From: Metellina segmentata
Lineage: Eukaryota > Arthropoda > Arachnida > Araneae > Tetragnathidae
Direction of reading: 5' to 3'
Assembly: GCA_947359465.1 (NCBI GenBank)
Contig: OX375876.1
Coordinates: 84,590,359-84,654,358, forward strand
Length of the DNA: 64,000 nt
This document shows positions 13,286-23,427 of this stretch, one piece after another. The position numbers and the translations under genes are program-made. Under the pieces are notes generated by a model, which did not search any database, was not told the origin of the DNA, and saw only the letters and a list, made by a program, of their open reading frames with translations. Every line of letters starts with the position of its first letter. The stretch's first letter is position 1.

Positions 13286-14719
13286 CTGTTTCTGTTTCTG
13301 AAAATTTCAACACCATGAAGGAATCATGTAAATTAACCGAAACATGCCGGAAATTCAAAACAGGTTAGGATATGGAAATGATTATAATTACAAAGCGATA
13401 ACGCACTTGTGAGCCGAGAAACACATTCTAAACTTCCAAGTCAGCCGTGTATAAAAAGCACTATAAAGATACGTTGAAATAAGTATTTCGTCGTTTGACT
13501 GCTGTAAATGATTGGATAGAAGTCACGAATTAGAAGTCAATATACCTCGCCAAAATCGCATAGTGCCATATGAGCAACAACGAAGTTCGAACGGGACCGC
13601 ATGATCGACCTATATGAGATTGGACTTTCGTATCATGAAATCGCCACTCACACGAGGCGTAATGCCACAACAATGATGCGTGTGTGGAAGAGATGGACCG
13701 TGAAGAACCCGACAAGTAGAAACTTCGGCAGTGGGCCACGCTATCTGACGTCAACACGGGACGAAAGACACCTCATCCGCATGGCGGTGACGAAACGTAC
13801 AGCGTTCTCTCGTGCATTTGCACAGTATTAGAGCACGTCTACAGGTGTGTCATTGTCTGCCCCCACGGTTCGTCGACGTCTGCTGCACCATGAGCTACGT
13901 GTAAGGATTCCTCTGCGCAGGATTCCCTTGATGCTGAACCACCAATGCCTCCGGCTACAACGGGCTCACAAACACAGCCAATGCGTGCCGATTGGCAACA
14001 AGTAGTCTTCTCAGATGAGTCTTGCTACAATCTGGACTATAACGATGTACGCGTACTAGTCAGCTGTTACATAGGTGAACGCCTTCTCCCGGAGAGTCTT
14101 ATTCAGAGTCAGACTGGATAAACACTTGGCGTTATGGTCTGGGGCGCTATTGGATATCATGGGCGATACCGCCAAATTGTGGGGACCCTAAACAGTGGAC
14201 TCCACATCAGGGAACTTGTGGAACCCAAGGTCCTACTCCTCCTGCCACGCATTCCCGGAGCTGTATTTCAACAACACAATACCCGTCTACAGGTTGCTCG
14301 GAATGTACAAGCCTTCTTCAGTGCACGACAGGTTCCGCTTCTTCCATGGCCTCCACGTTCCCCAGATGTGTCACCCACTGAGCACGTCTGAGATTACATC
14401 TATCGGCGACACGCTCGTACCTCTCGTCGGGCAGAGAGTACTGCTGAACTTTGGTATCAAATAAAGGTAATCTGGAATGCCATTTCTCAGAATGAGATTA
14501 AGATTCTGTATGTCATGCTGAGGAATCCTGCCACGACGTGTACAGGCTCTCATCGCTGTGCTTGAAGGCTGCACAGGATATTGATTTTCGGCACTATTTT
14601 TGTTTTATTACTCTGTAAATTTGATCATTTATTTAAACCACTATAAGTAATACGTGGAATAAATTTTATTTATTTCTGATGATTCTTTTATAGTGTTGCA
14701 ATTTTCACAAACCGTAGTG
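13286..14719 (+). mobile_element. Complete but inactive Tc1-type transposon
   Basis: Inverted ends are recognisable: TGAAAATTTCAACAC at 13299-13313 on the left matches the inverse of GTTGCAATTTTCA at about 14695-14707 on the right. The match continues to an ATGAAGGAATCAT / ATAAAAGAATCAT block. TA dinucleotides at 13284-13285 and 14720-14721 fit the Tc1/mariner target site. The 1.43-kb length is usual for a Tc1 element with one transposase gene. That gene is broken (separate entry), so the copy cannot supply its own transposase. The divergence of the two ends also points to an old insertion. Confidence 0.75.
13570..14584 (+). pseudogene. Tc1-type (DD34E) transposase pseudogene
   Basis: The gene would have encoded a Tc1 transposase that binds the terminal repeats and cuts and rejoins DNA through a D-D-E metal-binding triad. 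The N-terminal helix-turn-helix part is readable from 13601 (MIDLYEIGLSYHEIA, then MMRVWKRW). A stop lies at 13829 and at least one frameshift before the first catalytic motif, VVFSDES, at about 14006-14026. MVWGAIGYHG follows at 14134. The second catalytic Asp is replaced by His (QQHNT where QQDNA is expected). The third residue, Glu in SPTEHV, is present 35 positions later, which is DD34E spacing. The Trp codon after that Val has become TGA. The C-terminus is traceable to a stop at 14582-14584. Frameshifts, stops and a lost catalytic residue make this clearly dead. Confidence 0.85.
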
Positions 14720-14721
14720 TA

Positions 14722-15494
14722 CTTTGTTCTTTCTTTGTTCTGAGCACTTTAAAATTGAAGTATGTTCTAAGAATACGAGTGTATAAACCAGAGATAAACT
14801 ATTTTTTTCTTGTTTAAAAAGACGATGTTTTCATCTTATACGCAAAGCAAACTTTATTCCTTCAAAAGAATTGAAAACGTTTAATATCACCAGAAGAATT
14901 TACTCCCAAGTCACTTGTAATCCGAGTCGCCAATATTTTTATAACTTATTAAATAGAATATCAAGCTTTTAGAGATTGTACAGTTTTAGTAGATTTCAAG
15001 GAGTCCATAAAGAGAATTCTTTGTGAGTTTGTTTTCTTGTCATGGTGATACAAATAAATTGTATATTGGGTCTAGAATGATAGAATCGAAACTAAAAACA
15101 ATGAAATTTCATAAAAATATATATATTTTCGAAATTCCTATTTTTCCGGTTTACTATTACATTGTCATGAAGTCATGATGCATGTTTCAATACAAATATC
15201 TAAGGAATGTAAATATTACACATAAATAAGGATTTAACCCACCAAATCTACACATCAAAAAGCAGTGCTTGCGTCTGTCTGTCTACCTGTTCTCTATACA
15301 AATGGATTAATATACAATAAATTATTTTTTGCTCACTTATTTTTCCTATCATTGCATTTTGTATAATAGTTGAATTCTTCTACTACTAAGAAAAGTGAAT
15401 TTCAGATCACTTTCAATCAACGTTTAACCAATTCAACTCCATTAACGCTAGTTATTAAATTTCTTTACTTGTTACTAAATACCAATGTGTAATA
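14722..15494. other. AT-rich non-coding stretch
   Basis: No frames of interest. A GTCTGTCTGTC run at about 15271-15281 could be a scrap of repeat family R, but the match is too short to call. Confidence 0.4.
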
Positions 15495-15525
15495 CAACAC
15501 TGGAAAAAAGTATAAAGTCGGGCAA
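15495..15525 (+). repeat. Orphan left end of a Tc3-like element
   Basis: After a TA (15493-15494) the sequence CAACACTGGAAAAAAGTATA and then AAGTCG closely resembles the left end of the Tc3-like element at 17202. No matching right end with a body could be assigned. It may be the outer left end of an element later interrupted by hairpin-rich repeat A. Confidence 0.45.
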
Positions 15526-15650
15526 AAAATCACCAAATATAAAAAACTACTGCGATTTAAAACGTTGCAAATTTTTTTGCGACTTAAATTAATGCTACCA
15601 AATAATAAACAAAAATATATTTGAAAAGAACCATGGTATTATTTTAATTA

Positions 15651-17175
15651 CTAGGGGGCTCCGCCCCCTGCTCGCTTACGCTCGCCAACCCCCGGGGATT
15701 GCTGCGCAATCCCATTTGGTTTGCTTCGCAAACCAACACTCCTTTCACAGATGTCATTTGGTTTGCTTCGCAAACCAACATTCCTTTCACAGAGTGAAAC
15801 TATCTGAATAATTCGTATTATGCTGATTTCACTTTCCGGTACATGACGTCACAGCGAGGGCTTCGCGCCCTGCTCGCTTACGCTCGCCGACCCCGGGGAT
15901 TGCTACGCAATCCCGTTTGGTTTGCTTTCTCAAACCAATACTTCTTTCGCAATTGATTTCACTTTTTTTTGCTTTAACACTTAATGCACCCTAAACTAAT
16001 AGCCGCATCAGTAAAAAATCTTCTGTATCTTGTTCCCTGTACAATTTTAAGTAAACAGTGTTAATATCAAAACTTTACGATTGTACTTTGTCGGTAAACT
16101 GTCTTGAGAACAGAGGGAAAAAAGCGAGCCTTTTTCCTCGCCAAATAAAAAGAAATCGTTTTTATGGCAATTGTTGCTACGATAAATTTGATATCTGGCA
16201 AACCCGATAGTAGAAAATGCAACCCACTGCTGTTTGCGGAACCAGCTATGCGAACTGAAAAATACGAAATTTGTGTCACCAACTTTTGATTGCATCGAAT
16301 TTATTTATGAACCGATTTTAAAAATAATTGTACCGTAAGAATATATATTTTTAAAATTAAAAACTAACAGTAATACTATATAGATATGACCATTTTAGTT
16401 TTGTATCGGAAGTTACGATCTGAAAGTTCCGAAAATTGTATGACCTACTTTTAATTGCATCGATTTTGTTTATTAACCAATTTGAAAAATAATTGTACCA
16501 TAAGAAAGAGTGTAATGTAGTGTATTCAGTGATGTTCTCAAATTTAAAAAATAATGGTTTTTGCCGTAGACATAACGGTTTTAACAAAACGTAGCGAAAA
16601 TATCCGAAGATTCCGAATTTTGTATCACGAACTTTTGATCGCATCCAATTTAATTATTAACCGATTTCAAAAATAATAGTACCGTAAGAAAGAGTATATT
16701 CTGAGGTATACTGCGATATTTTAAAAATTAAAAACTAATAGTAATTAGATATAGATACGGCAGTTTTAAAAAAAAGTAACAAAAATGTCCCGATTTTTCC
16801 CGAATTTCAAAAAAATATTATCAAGAACCACATTTAAATTTCAAAAAAAACTCGACGAGCTGCAAAAATTTACGTTGAGAGGTACTCTTAAAAAAAAACT
16901 CACGACTAAAGACTGAAATTTTGAATGTGTTTTGCTCACTCGCGGAAGAAATTTCACTTCTTCAACTTTAACACTTAATAAAACCTAAACTAATAGCCGC
17001 ATCGGAAAAAAATCTTAATAATTATCCAGGGAATACGATGAAGAACAAATCATGTTAATTTCATATTTTTCCGATCAGTACTTTCTCGGGAAACCGTCTA
17101 AGAATGGAGCTAAACAACAAAAATTTCAATTCTGCGGCGGCGGCGGCGGTAACTTTTTTTTAATATAGAGAGATA
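15651..17175 (+). mobile_element. Hairpin-rich dispersed element, copy A
   Basis: The head CTAGGGGGCTCCGCCCCCTG is followed by a chain of short perfect hairpins: GGGGGC/GCCCCC, GCGAG-type arms, GGGATTGC/GCAATCCC and GGTTTGC/GCAAACC. The same head occurs at 24958 and 32654. A second head-like block lies at about 15855-15930. The interior has a direct repeat of roughly 140 bp or more (about 15957-16113 and 16952-17113) flanking a ~165-185-bp tandem unit. The end is T-rich with ATATAGAGAGAT, like the ATATATAGAT end of copy B. No transposase or reverse transcriptase is present. Shared ends with a different body suggest a non-autonomous family; class unknown. The target-site duplication is not clear. 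Confidence 0.55.
16200..16800 (+). repeat. Three diverged tandem units inside copy A
   Basis: A block like ACTTTTGATTGCATCGAATT, then AACCGATTT and AATAATTGTACCGTAAGAA, recurs starting near 16282, 16447 and 16631. The spacing is therefore about 165 and 184 bp. Each is followed by an AAAATTAAAAACTAA-like segment. The units are diverged and untranslatable across their length. Confidence 0.65.
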
Positions 17176-17201
17176 TCAAAATTATTAAAAACGGTGGATG
17201 A

Positions 17202-18356
17202 CAGCTTGGAAAAAGTATAAAGTCGTCTGCGGATTACATCATCTAAAAGAATAAAGAAACTGAGAAAGCGTTTCTCTCCGATTCTAGAAACGAATACAAG
17301 TTTGGATACAGAATTGTTTTATTCTTATGAATTTTAATACAATGCTGAGAGTATTATACTTATCAGAAACTGAACAGTTCAAAATACTAGCTTTTGACGA
17401 TTCTGGTTTCAGTGATACTGAAATTGTATGAAAAATTGGAAGATCTAAGGCTGTAATTAACCGCTTTTTTACTAATCGTGGTAGCTATGGTACAAAACAG
17501 CGAACAGGAAGGCCACAGATAATTTCTTCAACGCAAGATAAGCAGACACCAGAGGCTCATCTGCAAGTAAAAACTGTCTTCCTCGCAAATTAAAGATGAG
17601 ATGCAGTTTTCCTGTACCAGCCGAACAAAAAGCAATGCTCTGCATAGAAATACTAATGTTGTGTACAAGAAGTTAAAATCGTAACCTCCTCTTTCTAAGC
17701 GGCATATTGATTCACGTTTAAAGTTTGTCCTGAAACATTTAACGGCTGGTACCAACTAGAATGATGTTGTGTTTTCGGACGAAAAAAAATTAATTTAGAT
17801 GGGCCAGACACATTTAAGCTTTACTGGTATTATCTGCGTAAAGAACGCCATCTTTTTTCAAGACTTAAATTCGGAGGGAGATCTGTCATGGTTTATGCCG
17901 TCTTTTCAGCTGTTGGTTCAACTGAGATTGTTTTGACGATAACAAAGTTAATTCAGTGTTATATCGGGACATGCTGGCAGATAGTTCGTTTGCCGGATAC
18001 TTCTCTAGTTACATCAGGTGATTGGACATTTCAACAAGACAATGCATCTATTCATACTTTTTGCTCCACAAATCCTGGATGAAAACGAACGAGATAAAAA
18101 CTCTTCAATGGCCATCTCGGGAGTCCCGACCAATGAAAAACCTTTGGGGCATTCTAGCTCAAGATGTTTACAAAAAGGAACGACAGTACAGCAGCAAGTC
18201 TTATCTAAAAACCGCAATTAAAATTCATGGAACATTGCCCCGGGACACTTTCGAAGCTCTGTCTGGTTCTAACAACCGACGATTAATACAATAGAAAAAT
18301 GAGGACTTACTAAATAATAAGTCTATCACCTCTATACTTTTTTCCAACTTCAACTG
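17202..18356 (+). mobile_element. Tc3-like transposon, inactive
   Basis: The left end CAGCTTGGAAAAAGTATA (from 17202) is the imperfect inverse of the right end TATACTTTTTTCCAACTTCA ending at 18356. TA follows on the right (18357-18358); on the left it is GA, so that site has changed or the end is slightly misplaced. The 1.15-kb interior is filled by a ruined Tc3-like transposase gene. The length is short for the group, consistent with small deletions. Confidence 0.65.
17342..18294 (+). pseudogene. Tc3-like transposase pseudogene
   Basis: Reading begins at the ATG at 17342 with LYLSETEQFKILAF and reaches a stop (IV then TGA) near 17430. KIGRSKAVINRFF, SYGTKQRTGRPQ and, far downstream, VFSDEKK, NLDGPD, FGGRSVMVY and TFQQDNASIH follow in changing frames. 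This order matches the Tc3 branch of Tc1/mariner transposases. The first two catalytic Asp residues (in SDE and QDN) can still be read. The third catalytic region reads RPMKNLWG: the expected Glu is Lys and about two residues are missing before it. Several stops and frameshifts make it non-functional. Confidence 0.8.
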
Positions 18357-18454
18357 TATGGTTATTTCTCTAATTTCTTATAAAAATTTTACCTAATGTT
18401 ACTAAACTTAAATATATTTTTGCTGTGATTTAATTATATCATGAAGTATCCTTA

Positions 18455-18478
18455 CATTTCATAAAAATATGCCCATTT

Positions 18479-18563
<85 letters not shown>

Positions 18564-18589
18564 GGATGTTATACTTTTTTCTACAACTG
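18455..18589. mobile_element. Palindromic Tc3-like miniature element with a (TA)n core
   Basis: The right end TTATACTTTTTTCTACAACTG, followed by TA (18590-18591), resembles the right end of the Tc3-like element just upstream. The left side, after TA at 18453-18454, reads CATTTCATAAAAATATGCCC and is an imperfect inverse of the right arm. The two arms meet in a pure (TA)n tract, so the whole unit can fold back on itself. It encodes nothing and would have needed a Tc3-like transposase in trans. Confidence 0.5.
18483..18560. repeat. (TA)n microsatellite, about 39 units
   Basis: This is an uninterrupted TA dinucleotide run. It lies exactly in the centre of the palindromic miniature element. The IYIYIY reading frame across it is an artefact. 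Confidence 0.97.
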
Positions 18590-18591
18590 TA

Positions 18592-19020
18592 CCGCAATTG
18601 TCTAGTGAGAATCGAAAAGCGAAAATGTACTTTGTAAAATAATACTCATTCGACATTAATCTAAAAGTACCTTTATACCTAGTCTTGTCATCCCAACTTT
18701 GCAGGAAATTAATATCGCTTAGGAAGCATTCTTAAGTAAAGAACTAATTATCATTAAGTAATTAAAATTTATTGATAGAGAGAAAAACAGCTAACATAAA
18801 TAAAGAAGATGATTCTCAGATTCCACCTCTGGTTGTCTTATCAAAAGTAATTAGGATGAAAATATTGCATTTCTCTTTTATTGGTGTTTGCGGGTTGAGG
18901 TAAAAGTACCATTACTTCTTTCAAGAATAGCATGTATAATTTATGCAATGGAAAACGAATGTTGCATTGATTTTGTACTAGAATGATTGCTGTCTTAACT
19001 TCTCAAAAGATATACCACGA
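18592..19020. other. AT-rich spacer
   Basis: No coding frame, transposon end or repeat was noticed. Confidence 0.4.
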
Positions 19021-19735
19021 CAAATATTTAAAAAAATTACATTTACTCCAGTGATTAATTTATAACTGGAATATATCTACTTGAATATTATATAGTGTGA
19101 AGGTAGGAGATGAGATGTATGATTCTCCACAAATTACAGCTTTGGTGTTACTAATTTATTAGTTTCTCTAAGGTCCGCTTCATTACAACAGAATCCGGGT
19201 CAATTCGATTCTCTCTGAATCCAGTAGAGTATGACTTGCGAAAATTCGGGAAAGCCACTTCCTTAAGAAATAGCTTGTTCATCTTAAAATCTCTCACACT
19301 CAATCCGAAGCGCTCCGCCTCAATGCACTCAAAACTAGTCATGGTTAATCAGTTGCCACCTAACTGGTACCACTACAAATATTTAAAATAATTACATTCA
19401 CTCCAGTGATTAATTTATAACTGGAATATATAATATGCATCTACTTGAATATTATATAGTGTGAAGGTAGGAGATGAGATGTATGATTCTCCACAAATTA
19501 CAGCTTTGGTGTTACTAATTTATTAGTTTCTCTAAGGTCCGCTTCATTGCAACATAATCCGGGTCAATTAGAATCCTTCTCAATTCAGTAGAGATTGACT
19601 ATCAAAAATTCGGGAAAGCCGTTTCCATAAGAAATAGCTTGTTCATCAAAAAGTCTTACATTCTGAATCCGAAGTGCTCCGCCTCAATGCACTCAAAACT
19701 AGTCATGGTTAGTCAGTTGCAACCTAACTGGTATA
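19021..19735 (+). repeat. Tandem duplication of a ~355-bp segment
   Basis: The segment starting CAAATATTTAAAA at 19021 recurs from 19376. Both contain AACTGGAATATA, GAAGGTAGGAGATGAGATG, CTCTAAGGTCCGCTTCATT, GAAGCGCTCCGCC-like and AACTAGTCATGGTTA blocks in the same order. Differences are scattered and include a small insertion. Both copies end in AACCTAACTGG or a close form, the second running straight into a SINE head. No gene is evident inside. Confidence 0.85.
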
Positions 19736-19900
19736 GTGGTCGTAGCGTTTGTCTGCCACCTAGTAAGTTCCGGGTTCGAATCTCGATTTGTAAGCGTATG
19801 TATGTTAGGTATAGAAAGGGCTTACCCGATGTGTGTGGGTACTTTCTTTACAAATAGCCAGTTCACCCTTGTAGAACTTACGGCAAAAAGCGGTCGGTTA
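19723..19900 (+). mobile_element. tRNA-derived SINE head with body
   Basis: TGGTATAGTGG at 19729-19739 fits a Pol III A box, and GGTTCGAATCTC at about 19772-19783 fits a B box. The spacing of about 43 bases matches a tRNA gene. A full tRNA cloverleaf cannot be closed, so this is a SINE rather than a tRNA gene. The body past 19790 is unlike the SINE at 11.25 kb except for a short TTGTAAGCGTATG block after the head. The 3' end is not fixed; no target-site duplication was found. Confidence 0.65.
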
Positions 19901-22267
19901 TTGGACATTAGAATTAAAAACGTCAGTCAGTTTCTACTGGATTCAGATTGATTCTGATTTATCCAGATTCTGTTGATGTGAACGGGCTCTAAACTAGTAT
20001 CTAACGTCTGCTTAGTGTAATTTTCTAACGTCTGGCATGCAGAGTTTCTTAGAGAGGAGAGAGAGAGAGGGAGAGAGAGACAGAGTTGGTTGCCCTATTT
20101 ATCGTGGAACGTGTCCCCTTTTTTTAGAAAGTATTGTATTTGGCCCTAGAATCTGAGGAATCCTGTGAAATAACCATAGTTATTTTATGCTTAATGTGGG
20201 ATATGTTTTTCTTGTGTGTGCGTACAGTTATTTATTCTACAAGCTTTCATTCCCTCTACCTGAGAATGCTTCTGAACGTAAAACATATGTCATCTTCCTT
20301 CAGTATTCCGTTTTAAAAGGACGAGGGATTTATATAGTTTTAAACATCCCTATTTACCTCATGATCTAGTAATTTTGTAAGGCTTTCTGGAGTTATATAT
20401 AGAAATTACTTTAGAGAAATTTACTGCTCGTAATTGCACAAACACTCAAACGATTTTGTTTCTCTCATCCATCCACATCTTATCCTTATATACTCCATAA
20501 TTAGCCCTTATGCATTACTTTGATTGCATAAGGGCCAATGGAGACTCAATTGTTCCTTGGTCAATTAAAGTATACCATTAAGACTACATTCCTTCAAATA
20601 CAAACATTTACGCGCAATAATTTGGTGTAAATATGCAATAATTTGACACTTATAACCAAAGTGAATAATAATAATAGTGCTAATAACACAAGTACTCTTA
20701 AATAAAAATAAATACTTTTTAATTTTATTTTATGATTTAATAAAATCGTTGAGATTGAAAAAAAATGCACATTTCTGTACGCATATTCGATTAGGGAATA
20801 AAAAGACATTTATCTACCTGAAATTGAGTGAAGTGCTTTTCTGCAAAATGTATAAATTGTTTTTCTTTATCATGGCAGTCTATTATTCAATGCGCTTAGA
20901 GTCTAGACATTTCTTATGCTTAGTTTGTCTCTTAGTCTCAAAAATGTTTCCTAAATTCTGCAAAATTCATTAGGAATTAAGTGTAACTTACTTAGTTAAA
21001 GAAAAACAAACTAAAAAAATGATGCTTAAAATTTCTTAAGTATCGGGTATTAAGCTGAATTAAGACTCAATTATTAAATCTTTCTGCATTCAGACTGCTC
21101 TTTATCTATTTAAATTTATAATTCATATGAATTTTTTACGTAGAAGCTGAATTGTGTATATCAAATATTACGTTTGTTTAATTTCGTGTCTAGTTTAGTT
21201 TTTTTCATATTATTCGTAATGTTTGTTCTATTTTTATTGAATAGATTAATTAAATTGTATTACTGTACACAAAATTAACTTAAACGTTTAATATTCACAA
21301 ATTACTACTTTTACACTCCCGATTTTCAGTAGTGAATGGTGGTTAACTTGAAATAACTTTCACGAGTGGTTTTATTAATAGAGTAGTTTTTGCTTTTTTT
21401 TTTTGATTCCCTGCCATTTATTAGGATATTTATTATGCATGCAATAATTTATCCACGCTTGTTATGTGCTTTTGGCGAAATTATTTCTGTTGTGTTTTGA
21501 AACCATGCTTGCTACATTGTGTCAAAATGTTCTTACAGTAACGATTGGTTATTTCTTAAATTTAATGATAAATTTTAAATTTCATTCTTTTTTTATCATT
21601 GAGCACGTGATACCTTCTAGTGAATATTAGATGTAGTTTTCTTTCGAGTTAGTTTCCCTCTCTCATTAAAAATTTATCTGCAAAAAATGTTATCTGTATC
21701 ATACCCCTAGCACTCGTTTTTAATACATTCAATTTACATGCTGTGCTTAAATAATTTCCCCTTGATGCGCATAGAGTACAAAGTGTTGGTCTTTAAATTA
21801 CACAATAAATCACATGAAACTTTCTTATGTTTTCAAGGTCCTATACCCTTAAAATTCAGGCATCGGTGAAACTGTGTTCTACAATGTTTCAAAAGAATCA
21901 GTAGAGCGTGAAGGTTAACTCATGCCCTGTTTATCTTACCTTTAAAGATTCGTCGGAGGAAAAGTTTACAAAATCCCTTCATCAAGTTTGCGGTTGGTAC
22001 TATCTTATTTTTTTTAATTATTTTCTTTCACTGCAACCTCACTCAGTATTTGATTTACTTGAAACGTATAAGTAGACTGGAAACATAGTCCTACATGCAT
22101 CCAAGTAAAATTACAGTTCTTCGTTTCTACAACTTTTTAAATTTTGATAACCAATGCTTTGAAGGAATTTCTTAATAAAAAGCTTTTTTTTAATTATTTT
22201 TATTTTTATTTCTCAATTTTTTATAGGAGAAAGAAAAATCGTTGCCAATTAAAATTTTGTTGAAAAA
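19901..22267. other. Non-coding stretch with a GA-rich microsatellite
   Basis: A GAGA-rich run lies at about 20052-20083. The remainder is AT-rich with short frames without recognisable domains, including overlapping ones at 20134-20369 and 20677-20973. No RNA gene or element ends were seen. Confidence 0.45.
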
Positions 22268-22307
22268 TTGCGCCATTTTTATGTATTTTATGATATGTTT
22301 TATACAG

Positions 22308-22426
22308 ATTGTACGGGACTACCTTCAGATGAGGTGGTACTGAGATGCGAGTGTCAGACTAAGTACAGCTACTGTCAAGCTTTATCGAGAATTTTGAATT
22401 TATGGGTTTACATCCAAGTCAATCAG
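22308..22426 (+). CDS. Possible internal exon, Cys-rich, unidentified
   Basis: A T-rich tract ending TTTTATACAG sits just before 22308 and looks like a 3' splice site. CAG|GTATCT at 22424-22432 looks like a 5' splice site. The 119 bases between stay open in one frame and read (D)CTGLPSDEVVLRCECQ, then TKYSYCQALSRI and a short hydrophobic NLWVYIQVNQ. Four Cys in the first 25 residues hint at an extracellular disulphide-rich domain. Base composition rises over the segment relative to its flanks. No neighbouring exon is visible and I do not recognise the family. Chance pairing of two splice-like signals in AT-rich DNA remains quite possible. Confidence 0.3.
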
Positions 22427-22639
22427 GTATCTATTGTAGATTTTAATTCTGGATGAACATAACCCCGTTCGTAGCAAGCTGATATCTACCAGTAAAGACA
22501 AAGGAGATGCTTTGGAAGTTTAAGCCACTCATTGGATATCGTGCTTAACTCTCTTCAATGCCAAATTCTATGGTCTCTTTTAAAGCAGTACTTTTAATTG
22601 TGTTCATTCAAAATGAAACTAAAGCCACCAATAGAAAAA

Positions 22640-23165
22640 AATAGTCTCATGTCCTTCTTTTCCAAAGAAGCGGAGTTTTTTCGAATCCCTTTGAATTCGT
22701 TATTAGAAGTATTTTCTGCCAAGCTAAATATAGGTGGTTGTACGTGTTTCCTGTACTTATTTTGAAAGTGATGTCTGTTGACTTGTTTTTCGAATACGAT
22801 TTCAGCATGTCTCCAATAAATATTACAAAAAAAAATAAAGAATTCAGAACTGAAAAATCGTCATCTTTCAAGCGAAACACACTACGCCAAAATTTTCAAT
22901 AGATCAGTTTTTAAGATTTTGTAGACCATGGTTTGCTGATCTTTACACCAGTGAAGTCCAATAAGTCATTTCCAAGGAATTATTTGTGAATTGATGCATG
23001 ATAATTGACTCGTAAACGACCAACGTTGCCGAAGGTGTCGATTAAAGTATATTTTAAGGAACCCCGATATATATCAAGCGAGAGCATTTGGACATCAGAA
23101 CTAAATCTTCGCTGACCGTCTGGTTTGTCTGTTTCACTGAAAATTCCTCTTATAGTGGCACAGAC
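22640..23165 (-). repeat. Dispersed repeat family F, copy 2
   Basis: On the minus strand this copy starts near 23150 with GAGGAATTTTCAGTGAAACA and CAGACGGTCAGC. It ends with GGAGACATGCTGAAATCGTA, a GTCAACAGACATCAC block and ATATTTAGCTTGGCAGAAAA near 22710. The same landmarks in the same order occur at 7.6-8.5, 29.5 and 34.3 kb. Open frames within it are not shared between copies. This is the fullest uninterrupted copy. Confidence 0.6.
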
Positions 23166-23419
23166 CATTCTACGTGCACTTCGGTAGTGTTTACCCTTTC
23201 ACATCCCACGAAAATTTGCCGCTATTCTTACGCTTTATTTCAATCATGAATGAATTATAGTGTTCAATATTCAGGTAAATTATATAAATGCAATTCTGAA
23301 TTTTCTGAACATTGAGTTTTTGGTAATTAACTCTTAGTGTTATTGATTCCTTTTCCTATATTTGCAGCTATTTTATGTGTTTTGGAAAACAAATAACCGT
23401 TTCTTGAATTTTTGAACTG
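23166..23419. other. AT-rich spacer
   Basis: No gene, repeat end or RNA signal was recognised between the F repeat and the hAT-type element. Confidence 0.4.
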
Positions 23420-23427
23420 CTACCTAC

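Noticed and set aside
18459..18656. Minus-strand frame rich in Ile-Tyr
   Set aside because: It is the translation of the (TA)n microsatellite.
19723..19800. A functional tRNA gene
   Set aside because: A and B boxes are present but acceptor and anticodon stems do not pair, and a SINE body follows.
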